This document shows, in pieces, positions 19,498 through 27,454 of a stretch of 64,000 bases of DNA. The position numbers and the translations under genes were made by a program. Below the pieces are notes generated by a model that saw nothing but the letters and a program-made list of their open reading frames with translations, did not search any database and had not been told where the DNA came from. Each line of letters begins with the position of its first letter. Position 1 is the first letter of the stretch. This DNA comes from Ruminobacter amylophilus (GTDB taxonomy: Bacteria; Pseudomonadota; Gammaproteobacteria; Enterobacterales; Succinivibrionaceae): contig NZ_FOXF01000001.1 of NCBI RefSeq assembly GCF_900115655.1, positions 62,001 through 126,000 of the forward strand, written 5' to 3'.

Positions 19498-20622
19498 TTA
19501 AACCTTTGCGTCATGCATTTTTGCAATAAGACTCTTGCTTTCCGACATGAAGTAATCTGCCAGCGGACCGAAGAAATCCTTGGTCATTCTGAACTCTTCA
19601 ATAAAAGCTTCACGATCCCCCTTCTTAAGAAGTTCAATGGCTCGGGAAATCTCACTGCTGTATCTTTCAATGATATCCAGATTTCTCTTGTTTGACAGAA
19701 TGATGTCGGCATAAAGCACAGGATCCTGGGCAAACAGTCTGCCCACCATCATAAGTTCCATTCTGTAAATTGGAGAACTGAGTTCCATAAGAACGTCAAG
19801 ATCCGGATTTTCCTTGGCAAGGAACACACCGTAGCTGAATGTGGTGAAATGTCTTAAAGCCTGAATATAACTCATGGCATCATCATGTTCCGCTGCAGAG
19901 AACTTCTTGATGCGGGCTCCCCACAGAGTCATCTGATCAAGTACCCATCCGCACTTTTCAGGATAACGGCCTTCCACTGAAATAATCACCTGCTTGGCCA
20001 TATTGGAAATATCAGGACCGAACATAGGATGAAGTCCCATGACAGGCCCCTGGTGCACGGCCATCATTGATTTCACCGGATTTGTCTTGATTGAAGTAAA
20101 ATCAGCCAGAACACATTCAGGACTCAGAAGTCCCTGAAGTTTACCGATAACCTCTTCAGTACGATCAATAGGCACACACACAACTACCAGGCCTGCTCCG
20201 GCAAAAATTTCACCAGCCCTGTCCCAGTCTCTGTGTCCCATTACTTCAACGGTATAACCTGAACTGCGGAACAGACGGGTAAAAATACTGCCTATACCTC
20301 CGCGACCGCCGATAATGACAATTTTTTTAACGGATTCATTAAGACACTTGAACCCCACATCGTTTTCGGCACCGTAGGATTCTCTCATCACGCGTCTTAA
20401 AACGTCTTCAGCAAGATCCGGATTCAACCCGAGTTCGGAAGCCTGAGCACGGCGCTTGTCAATAAGACTGCGTTCTCTTTCAGGAACGTATACCGGAGTT
20501 CCCTCTTTGCTTTTAATAAGCCCGACCTGCTTCACCAGTTCAAGACGTCTGCGTAAAACCTTTAATAATTCGCTGTCATTCTCATCAATCTGAGTTCTTA
20601 CCTGATCTAAAGTTAAATTCAT
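19498..20622 (-). CDS. tyrA: Chorismate mutase / prephenate dehydrogenase TyrA
   Basis: The bifunctional TyrA converts chorismate to prephenate and then to 4-hydroxyphenylpyruvate for tyrosine synthesis. Residues 1-90 are an AroQ-type chorismate mutase ([32 protein letters not shown]). From about 100 a Rossmann domain follows ([20 protein letters not shown]), then [11 protein letters not shown] and [14 protein letters not shown] of the dehydrogenase. The 374-residue length equals the enteric fusion, a gammaproteobacterial trait. The ATG at 20622 is chosen over an in-frame TTG two codons earlier. It starts six bases after the mlaA stop, so the two are likely co-transcribed. No aroF neighbour is seen. 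Confidence 0.95.
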   Translation of the reverse strand: MNLTLDQVRTQIDENDSELLKVLRRRLELVKQVGLIKSKEGTPVYVPERERSLIDKRRAQASELGLNPDLAEDVLRRVMRESYGAENDVGFKCLNESVKKIVIIGGRGGIGSIFTRLFRSSGYTVEVMGHRDWDRAGEIFAGAGLVVVCVPIDRTEEVIGKLQGLLSPECVLADFTSIKTNPVKSMMAVHQGPVMGLHPMFGPDISNMAKQVIISVEGRYPEKCGWVLDQMTLWGARIKKFSAAEHDDAMSYIQALRHFTTFSYGVFLAKENPDLDVLMELSSPIYRMELMMVGRLFAQDPVLYADIILSNKRNLDIIERYSSEISRAIELLKKGDREAFIEEFRMTKDFFGPLADYFMSESKSLIAKMHDAKV

Positions 20623-20628
20623 ATCCAA

Positions 20629-21459
20629 TTATTCGTCTATTTCATCCATGTACTGTTCCAGTTGATCATCGTTTTCTTCTATGGTAGAAGTTGAGTCGGT
20701 ACCTGAAACAAGTCCTTCATGATACATTAAATAAAAATCTCTTGCCTGACTGTACGGATCCAGTGAGTTTCTTAAAACCTCATCCTGATTCAGAGTTGCC
20801 GCACGTTCGTCCACGGCATTGAAGCCCCAGAACACGCCGTCAACCCACCATGGGAAATAGGTAAACGGGAAGTACAGGGTATCTATGGCACTGCCCACAT
20901 AGCTTCTGTATGTTCCTATTCCGAGCCCCGGTATTACAACATAGGCACCGGAGTCCACTCCCCATTTACCGAGAACGGTATCCATGGTCATACGTTTTCT
21001 TTCAAGTCCCATGTATTTCGCCACGTCGATACAGCCGAACAGGCCGATAGTGGAGTTTATACCGAAACGTACCGCGCTTGTACCGCTGTCGAGCGGTCTG
21101 GCAACGAGCAGATTGTTTACGGTATTGTTAACCTCTCTTAAATTCTGATATGCGTTTGAGAGACAGACTCGCACCACCTCGGGAACATAATCCACATATG
21201 CGACGGAGACCGGTCTTAAGAGATTCTTATCCAGAAAATCATAATTCACTGTCCAGCCGATTTTACGGTTGGGAGTCTCATATACATCGAGGGCATCCCC
21301 CGGAAGATACGTGTAACCGTATGTATAGTCTTTATCAATCTTTACTATATTGCGCGGAGTCATAATGCCGACGGATGATCTTGCAGCCTGGGCACTGCCT
21401 GAAATAAAACATGCGGCCACTCCCGCTAAAGCTATAAATGAATTCTTTAAAAACCTCAT
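20629..21459 (-). CDS. mlaA: Outer-membrane lipid asymmetry protein MlaA (VacJ)
   Basis: MlaA sits in the outer membrane with a porin and extracts mislocalised phospholipids for the Mla pathway. The 276-residue protein shows family motifs: DALDVYETPNRKI (with the usual N-E-P region divergent), RFGINSTIGLFGCIDVAKYMGL and GKWGVDSGAYVVIPGLG. The N-terminus contains GVAAC, a possible lipobox with Cys17. Alternatively AQA at 24-26 could be a signal peptidase I site, so lipidation is likely but not certain. GAGG precedes the ATG. An acidic tail ends the protein. The rest of the mla operon is not in the window; tyrA follows directly. Confidence 0.92.
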   Translation of the reverse strand: MRFLKNSFIALAGVAACFISGSAQAARSSVGIMTPRNIVKIDKDYTYGYTYLPGDALDVYETPNRKIGWTVNYDFLDKNLLRPVSVAYVDYVPEVVRVCLSNAYQNLREVNNTVNNLLVARPLDSGTSAVRFGINSTIGLFGCIDVAKYMGLERKRMTMDTVLGKWGVDSGAYVVIPGLGIGTYRSYVGSAIDTLYFPFTYFPWWVDGVFWGFNAVDERAATLNQDEVLRNSLDPYSQARDFYLMYHEGLVSGTDSTSTIEENDDQLEQYMDEIDE

Positions 21460-21982
21460 AATAAGGCCTCTGCTTTATTAACAACACATCTGCTATTATA
21501 CTTTATTTTTTTGCTGTTTAGTCGCATGAACGTCCGGCTGCCGTTAAAAAATATGATACCGCAGCTACAGTTGGCACCTCATATCCGTACTTTGTCACAA
21601 ACGGTCTGTCAGTCAGAATTACGGCCGGGGCCGGATAAGTGAACCGTCTTTTTCCGAACACCGTAAACTCCCACTCATCAGTCTTATAATTTGTCTAAAA
21701 AACAACCAATCTCTCTTTACCTTTTAGCTATAATATTTTAAAATTATAAATATGATTTTTGTGACATGACGCAACAGCACATGCATCTCTTTTGTGTCAG
21801 TTCACGATTATTTAAGATTTTGCATTACAGACACTTCACGGTCAGAAAGGATATCAGACCGCTGAATTCCGGGATTAAGGAAAGAAACAGTGTCTCGGTG
21901 TATTTCCAAAAAAAAAGGAAAATAATTCAGATTACACCGGTGCATATGATGTTTTGTCTTCATATTTTTAAGGATTAAGTTT
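21460..21982. other. Divergent intergenic region between mlaA and the repeat protein
   Basis: About 520 bp without a gene. A TATAAT on the minus strand (21495-21500) is a possible -10 for mlaA, without a good -35. Another TATAAT lies near 21729 on the plus strand. Around 21896-21942 a CGGTGTA/TACACCG pair encloses TTTCC/GGAAA, a possible leader hairpin just before the repeat-protein gene. Confidence 0.4.
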
Positions 21983-22672
21983 ATGAAGAGGGTGTTGTAC
22001 ATACTAAAGGACGTTGCCGTAGGGTGCGCCTTTTTTCTGGCCTCTTCCTCAGTAGGCATAGCCGATGAAGGAAGCAGGATCATTACTGATCGTTTCGGAA
22101 ACGCCATTGGTTCATACCAGACAAACAATGACGGATCCACGGTCTACAAGGATAATCTCGGTCGGGAAATCTCAACGGCGGTACCGAACGAAGACGGAAC
22201 CTTTACCTTTACTCAGCCGGACAAAGACTCCGATGAGCTGGCATTCAATCATTACCTGACGGAAGATGACCGGAATTCATCCGATTCACGATCCTCCACT
22301 GTTTACAGGGATCGCTACGGAAGCCGTGTTGCAAGTTCCAGTACCGATGGAAAAACAGGCAAAACAGTCATCAGAGACCGCTATGGTCAGAAGATCGGTA
22401 CTTCAACCACCGACAAATCAGGAAAAACAACATACAGAGACAGATACGGAAAGAAAGTCGCAACTTCAACCGTAAACTCCAGCGGACAGACCATTATCAG
22501 GGACAGATACGGGAAAAAGATAGGTTCCTCCTCCAAAAACTCCACCGGTCAGACCGTAATAAGAGACAGGTACGGCAACAAGATCGGAACATCAACAACT
22601 GATAAAAACGGAAAGACGATCTATCGCGACAAATACGGGAAAAAAGTCGGACAGTCCGAATCCAAAAAATAA
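21983..22672 (+). CDS. Secreted protein with tandem RDRYG repeats
   Basis: The 229-residue protein has a signal peptide (MKRVLYILKDVAVGCAFFLASSSVGIA). Most of the rest is a repeat of about 21 residues with core YRDRYGxKIGTSTTDKxGKT. Exact RDRYG or RDKYG cores begin at residues 109, 131, 152, 173, 194 and 215, and more divergent units (ITDRFGNAIGS, YKDNLGREIST) lie at 33-65. The spacing and Gly/Tyr pattern resemble a minimal YD-type beta repeat, but this is analogy. The repeats are rich in Arg, Lys, Ser and Thr, so the mature protein is very basic. AAGGA precedes the ATG. It is monocistronic with unknown function, perhaps surface-bound or interacting with anionic polymers. Confidence 0.75.
   Translation: MKRVLYILKDVAVGCAFFLASSSVGIADEGSRIITDRFGNAIGSYQTNNDGSTVYKDNLGREISTAVPNEDGTFTFTQPDKDSDELAFNHYLTEDDRNSSDSRSSTVYRDRYGSRVASSSTDGKTGKTVIRDRYGQKIGTSTTDKSGKTTYRDRYGKKVATSTVNSSGQTIIRDRYGKKIGSSSKNSTGQTVIRDRYGNKIGTSTTDKNGKTIYRDKYGKKVGQSESKK
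22301..22669 (+). repeat. 63-bp coding tandem repeats of the RDRYG protein
   Basis: Six units of 63-66 bp encode the RDRYG core. Units at 131-213 of the protein are the most alike at the DNA level (for example AGAGACAGATACGG-type cores), consistent with expansion by duplication. Confidence 0.75.
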
Positions 22673-22732
22673 TTTTTCACCTACAGTCTGAAGTATCCTG
22701 CGGCAGATCTGAAAGTTACGGCATCACAGTTT

Positions 22733-23374
22733 TCAGACTGTCTGTATCTTTCTGACAGGATGTCTGATGACTGTTTTCCATTTTTCCGGAGCTGTTTTTC
22801 TCGGATCCGACAGATAAATCTCATGATGCAGTCTCGTATCCGTCATATCATTCACATATCCGTTCTGAGCCAGATATTCATCCATCAGGGCAATGGTGGC
22901 AGGTTCATCGTCAAAAGGTCCGAGATGCATCATCTGCACGCACAGTCCTTCGCTTATCGTTATAAATTCAGCTGCGGAACAGTCAGTCTTTTTCCTTTCT
23001 GAAGCTGTCCGAACAGCCCATTCAAAATCCTTTTCTGAAACAAAATCAGGAAGTCTTATAACGGAAATCCAGTTGAACGATGATTTGTCGGTAAGATCGA
23101 CAGCGGCTTTATTATCCTGATACCAGAAGCCTTCAAGCGGCGGAACCGTATATTCAAAAAAACCGTTGATTCTATAGTCTGTTTTGCAGCTCATTCTCAG
23201 AGTATAGGCTACGGCATACAGAACACCTATCGCCTGCTGATATGCTCCGTCTTTCTCATTCGGATCGCCTTTTCCTCTGACAGCAATGTAATTTGCCTCA
23301 GGCACATTAACAATCTGAGGTTTTTTACCGGGATTGTAGAACTCTTTATATTCCTTCCTGAAATCAAAAACCAT
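22733..23374 (-). CDS. GyrI-like small-molecule-binding protein
   Basis: The 213-residue protein contains VPEANYIAVRGKGDPNE near residue 20, then AIGVLYAVAYTLRMS, FEYTVPPLEGFW and EGLCVQMMHLGPFDDEPATIALMDEYLAQNGY. This pattern is typical of stand-alone GyrI-like (effector-binding) proteins of the COG4832 type. Members of this fold bind aromatic or cationic small molecules, and some hydrolyse them. The ATG at 23374 (MVFDFRKEYKEFYNP) is preferred over one 72 bases upstream, which would add an unrelated Arg-rich leader. The downstream end coincides with no clear terminator. The ligand is unknown. Confidence 0.8.
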   Translation of the reverse strand: MVFDFRKEYKEFYNPGKKPQIVNVPEANYIAVRGKGDPNEKDGAYQQAIGVLYAVAYTLRMSCKTDYRINGFFEYTVPPLEGFWYQDNKAAVDLTDKSSFNWISVIRLPDFVSEKDFEWAVRTASERKKTDCSAAEFITISEGLCVQMMHLGPFDDEPATIALMDEYLAQNGYVNDMTDTRLHHEIYLSDPRKTAPEKWKTVIRHPVRKIQTV

Positions 23375-23496
23375 AACTACACCGTTAACAATGAAAAAAC
23401 AGGTAACCCGAACCCGGCACCGTCTGTCCGGTAATGACATGAACATTAAAGTTCAGAAAATGCGGGAGCTGTAAATATCGGAAAAAACACCTGCCG

Positions 23497-23727
23497 TCAG
23501 GATTTTCTGTTACCTTCTTCGGAAAGCTTTATGGCATAGGCAATGGTTTCGGCAATAATGCTGTATACGGCATGATCCCTGCTGCGCTTCTGCTTTTCCT
23601 CGGCTCTGTTTATGGGCAGATCAGTATTCGGGTGCATAATGTAACCGAGTTCTGATGACATGGACACGATATCATCGGCTAAACTGTTTTCAGTATTACC
23701 TGAACCATTTTCATAATCATCTGCCAT
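23497..23727 (-). CDS. Small protein, possibly FhlB-like (FlhB C-terminal domain)
   Basis: The 76-residue protein starts at an ATG with AGGAG six bases upstream. Its second half, ADDIVSMSSELGYIMHPNTDLPI...VYSIIAETIAYAIKLSEE, resembles the end of stand-alone FhlB/YscU-type cytoplasmic domains (short helix, gap, then Y-x-x-IAE-x-IA-x-x). The N-terminal strand and the NPTH site of full FlhB are absent. It begins 65 bp after the stop of the FliK-like gene, and FliK-like/FhlB-like pairs are known in other gammaproteobacteria. The assignment leans on this context. Confidence 0.45.
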   Translation of the reverse strand: MADDYENGSGNTENSLADDIVSMSSELGYIMHPNTDLPINRAEEKQKRSRDHAVYSIIAETIAYAIKLSEEGNRKS

Positions 23728-23791
23728 AAACCACTCCTGTGTATTACAAATATCCTGAAAAAAACGTGCATATCTTCCATGATACACGGAC

Positions 23792-26700
23792 CTAGACTGA
23801 CGGCGGATACACCGTTCCCATTCGGCTGTTTACGGAACTAACATTCAGTCCGTGTTTTTCAATACCATCCTTCAGCTGCTGACTGGTACTGTTTATCAGC
23901 TGCAGAGTTTCAAACTTTTCTGAAACAAGATTGACTCTTACATCCCTGTCATACAGTTCGATGAGAATCTGAACGGCGCCGAGTTTTTCCAGCTCGAAAA
24001 AGAAGTTTATTTTCCAGGTTACTCCTGATTCTCCGCTGAAATGAGAAACATTCATGCCGCCTTCCCTGCCTGACCTGTACAGTGGCGGCAGAGGTATGAA
24101 TGCGGGAAGTCCGAGTTCATTGCTGAAACCGCTGAGAAGCTGCATCCTTTCTATCTGCTGCAGAGTCAGGAACAGATTTTCCTCAATCCAGTCGCAGTCG
24201 CCGCTGAAATCAAGATCTGCATAAGGTTCCGTTGATTTAAACTGAGACACGTCCCTGCCCAGCATTCTGAATCTTATGGAAAGAATCATTGCCGCCCACT
24301 GCTGAATAATCCGGCCTCTGCGGCCTTCCGTGGTCAGAGGATTGCCTACAAATCCCAGCCATTCCATCACGTCATTGACGTCACGCAGAGGCTCGGTAAT
24401 GGTCTGACTCATTGCCCTGGTCATGTTGTGAATTTCCGGAGAAACCATTTTGTTGTCAAGAACCGCATTGAGGGAACTTACCAGTCTGGCCATAGGCACG
24501 CTGCGATGATTGATTTCATTAAAATCCGGAGTCTCTTTTCTGCGGGATCTGTTTTTAACCTTCCGGCCTGAAGCAAAAAGATTTCTGATTCTGGCAAAGA
24601 ATGACTTCCCTGCAGGTTTTTCACTCTCTTTCGCATCATGCTCAGAATATTCATCTGATTCACTCAGGGTATAACCATCATTCTGCTCGAAAGATGATGA
24701 CGCCGTCGCTCCGGCATCTGAGAATGAAACACTGTCTGATGTCTCTGAATCTTTATTATCGGAAACATAGTCCGTCGTCACATCGGCTGAGACAGTTTCC
24801 TCATGCACTGCTTCCTCAATCTGATTTGAGGTAACATGTTCATATTCAGGCATGAAATCATCAGCACCGGCATCCACGATCTCAATTCTGTCGGTAACCT
24901 TCTCAGCTTCAACAGGTTCCCTGTTATTCTTTACCCAGGAATAACCGCCTGTCCCGCCGGTTCCCCAGCTGCCGCTTACGTCGTTCCTTCTGCCGTCGTT
25001 TCTTTCCGGCTCGATTCTTTCCTGTCCGGCCGCAGTCATCAGGCCGTCAGTTTCAGCTGCACCGTACCTGTCTTCCGCAACGGTTTCAGCAACCTTAAAT
25101 TCCTCTCCGGAAGACATTTCATTACCGCTGTTATCGTTCAGGATGAAATCAGCCCCGTCATGAGACTGCTCCTCTGCGGTTACCGTTGCTTCATCACGAT
25201 CATTACAGGCTTCACTCACAAGGCTGTCCGATGCATCAGAAGCATCGGTTTCTTCAGGAGTGCTGAAACCTGACTCAGGTTCTTCAGCAGGCTTTTCCTG
25301 TTCACCCGCAACTGTCTCCTGATCAGGATAAACTGTTATATTATCCTGACGGACGGACTCAGCCATTCTTATAAGAACCTGCTGTTCCCTGTTAAGCTCA
25401 TCAAGATATTCATCCGCTTCATCGTTTTCATCCTGAAAAACAGCAGAAACCGGAGATGTAATGCCGTCAGTGTTTTCCTTAACGACAGACTCTTCAGACG
25501 TTTCTGTTTCTCCTGCAGAATCATTCCCCGCCTCTTCGGCCTTCTGAACCGGCTCATCACAGGCTGCGGATTCCTTATCTTCAGAATTTTCATTTTCGGT
25601 ATTCTCCCTGGCGATGGCTTCACTTAATGAATTCTCGTCAGAAAAAATTCTCATTTCGTCCGTAGTTATGCCGGTACCGGTTAAATCAAGTCCTGACTCG
25701 CCGTCGGATACCGGGGTATCGGTCAGGTGACGTTCAGGATTTTCTGATGAGTCATCTGGTTCTGAACCTGCAGCCGGCTGAGAAGCCGTATTTTCGGAAT
25801 TTATGTATTCAACGTCATTTGCCACCTTCTGAATCAGCTCGTTAACCCTGCGGCTGAGACTTGCATTCTGAGGTGTATCCTGTGATCTGTCTTTCTCGTT
25901 ACCGCTCAGCTTTTCGCACTGAGCCCTGAATGAATTGAATTCTCCGATGAGATCGATATTCATCTGCGGACGCTGCGCATCGGTGCCATCACCGGCCTGT
26001 GAAGCTTCACCGTTTCCGGGAAACAGAACCTTTCTGGAAACATCATCCGCCATGCTTCTTGAAAAATCGTATCTTGACAGGAGTTCTTCATCGTACAGAC
26101 CGGACATGCCTGTATGTGAATTCTCGCGGAAGAATTTTCTTATTTCATCTTCCGTCAGTCTGTCGGCATCAAAAGTGTCATCCTTTCCGGGAAGATCGGC
26201 ATCAACTATTTCCCCGTTACCTTCACCGTTTATCAGATTGGCCGACTGAGCGATGGAGGCGGCCCTGCGGATAAGATTATCCACTCTTCTGGCTATGGCC
26301 TCGCTTTCCTCATCCTGATATTTTTCCTCTGACGCAAAAAGACCTAGCTTTCCGGTATCTTCAGGTATTTCATCCACGGCATCACGAATGAAATTACGGA
26401 GTTCCTGTTCTCTTGCAGCCTGATAAAGAGCGGCTCTGTTATGTGAAATAAGATAGAGAACATTGGGCTGATGTGCCATGATGAATTCAATAACCGCTAT
26501 GAACAGTCCGCTGAATATCACCTTTCCCTTCACGGTGAGAGAATCATGAGGAACGGAGATATGAAGTTTTTCCAGTCTCTTGACCAGAGCCGGGGTTATG
26601 TTGTCAGCAGTAAGAATATTGGCTACGAGTTCACAGAGATAATGCATCAGAGCCATGCCGGGAGCATTGTTTTCCCTGAAAACTCTTGGCAGTGTGGTGC

Positions 26701-27139
26701 ACAGGCTGAAAAACTCATCAGTTGCCGCGTAGCTTTTAACCACATGAAAACGGCTGGTCAGGGTATTTGAAAGGATCTCCACCAGTTCAGAATCGGTGCC
26801 TATCAGATCCTTTATCAGGGTAATATAGGTAAAATCATCCGTTCCCGCCGCGGCAGCAAGAGCCGAAACAGGATCTGCAGCCAGAGCGGCAACATAACGC
26901 TGAACGCTTTCCTGAGATGCAGCAAGTTCTGCAGGAAGCAGCGGATAATCCTTGGTAAGCGAACTTAAAAAAGCATAAGAGGCGCTTACGTTAATCACCT
27001 TTCTGCTGTTTTCAGACAGAACGTCGTATACCTCTTTTTCGCTGAGACTTCCCTGCCCGGAATCACCGGAACCGGCAACTGTTTCCGCCCTGTCCTCCGT
27101 AATTTCTGTACTGTTCTTTTTTAAATCTTCTCTCAACAT
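23792..27139 (-). CDS. Large acidic protein with FliK-like C-terminus
   Basis: The protein has 1115 residues. The first 300 or so are helical; a long acidic, Ser/Glu-rich, probably disordered region spans about 300-860; a basic patch (RKVKNRSRRKE) follows. The last 230 residues are folded: LQQIERMQLLSGF, GLPAFIPLPPLYR, then KINFFFELEKLGAVQILIELYDRDVRVNLVSE and LKDGIEKHGLNVSSVNSRMG. The last segment matches the flagellar hook-length control (FliK C-terminal) pattern, where Leu-Gly precedes paired beta strands. No flagellar gene is nearby. Downstream is a small FhlB-like gene. A secretion substrate-switch role is inference; the length is far above classical FliK (about 400). Confidence 0.6.
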   Translation of the reverse strand: MLREDLKKNSTEITEDRAETVAGSGDSGQGSLSEKEVYDVLSENSRKVINVSASYAFLSSLTKDYPLLPAELAASQESVQRYVAALAADPVSALAAAAGTDDFTYITLIKDLIGTDSELVEILSNTLTSRFHVVKSYAATDEFFSLCTTLPRVFRENNAPGMALMHYLCELVANILTADNITPALVKRLEKLHISVPHDSLTVKGKVIFSGLFIAVIEFIMAHQPNVLYLISHNRAALYQAAREQELRNFIRDAVDEIPEDTGKLGLFASEEKYQDEESEAIARRVDNLIRRAASIAQSANLINGEGNGEIVDADLPGKDDTFDADRLTEDEIRKFFRENSHTGMSGLYDEELLSRYDFSRSMADDVSRKVLFPGNGEASQAGDGTDAQRPQMNIDLIGEFNSFRAQCEKLSGNEKDRSQDTPQNASLSRRVNELIQKVANDVEYINSENTASQPAAGSEPDDSSENPERHLTDTPVSDGESGLDLTGTGITTDEMRIFSDENSLSEAIARENTENENSEDKESAACDEPVQKAEEAGNDSAGETETSEESVVKENTDGITSPVSAVFQDENDEADEYLDELNREQQVLIRMAESVRQDNITVYPDQETVAGEQEKPAEEPESGFSTPEETDASDASDSLVSEACNDRDEATVTAEEQSHDGADFILNDNSGNEMSSGEEFKVAETVAEDRYGAAETDGLMTAAGQERIEPERNDGRRNDVSGSWGTGGTGGYSWVKNNREPVEAEKVTDRIEIVDAGADDFMPEYEHVTSNQIEEAVHEETVSADVTTDYVSDNKDSETSDSVSFSDAGATASSSFEQNDGYTLSESDEYSEHDAKESEKPAGKSFFARIRNLFASGRKVKNRSRRKETPDFNEINHRSVPMARLVSSLNAVLDNKMVSPEIHNMTRAMSQTITEPLRDVNDVMEWLGFVGNPLTTEGRRGRIIQQWAAMILSIRFRMLGRDVSQFKSTEPYADLDFSGDCDWIEENLFLTLQQIERMQLLSGFSNELGLPAFIPLPPLYRSGREGGMNVSHFSGESGVTWKINFFFELEKLGAVQILIELYDRDVRVNLVSEKFETLQLINSTSQQLKDGIEKHGLNVSSVNSRMGTVYPPSV

Positions 27140-27454
27140 AACCGGCCGTTACGAATTTATATTATTTCCATAACACACTCATGACCAGCAGGTCACGGAT
27201 TCATATTCTGGTTTTATGGCTTATTTTATTATCTTTTTATGGCAGGCAGCCCTCTGTGAAAAAAACGGACTGCCGAAAAATACTGTACCGTATTTCCGCA
27301 TTTGTCTGCGGACCGTGTCGGAGGCCGCACCGTTTTACCGTCCCGGACACACAATCGGCTGCTCAGATTTTAACATCACTCTGAAAACAAACATCTTTTT
27401 AAATGTTTATTGTGAGGTAATTTAAGACTGACCGCACACTCTCATCAATCATGC
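27140..27454. other. Intergenic stretch between mrcB and the FliK-like gene
   Basis: About 315 bp, no convincing gene. A short AAACAT/ATGTTT hairpin lies near 27389-27408. No clear promoter for the FliK-like gene was found. Confidence 0.4.

Noticed and set aside
27181-27425. Two short plus-strand frames between mrcB and the FliK-like gene
   Set aside because: They overlap each other in different frames, lack ribosome sites and resemble nothing.
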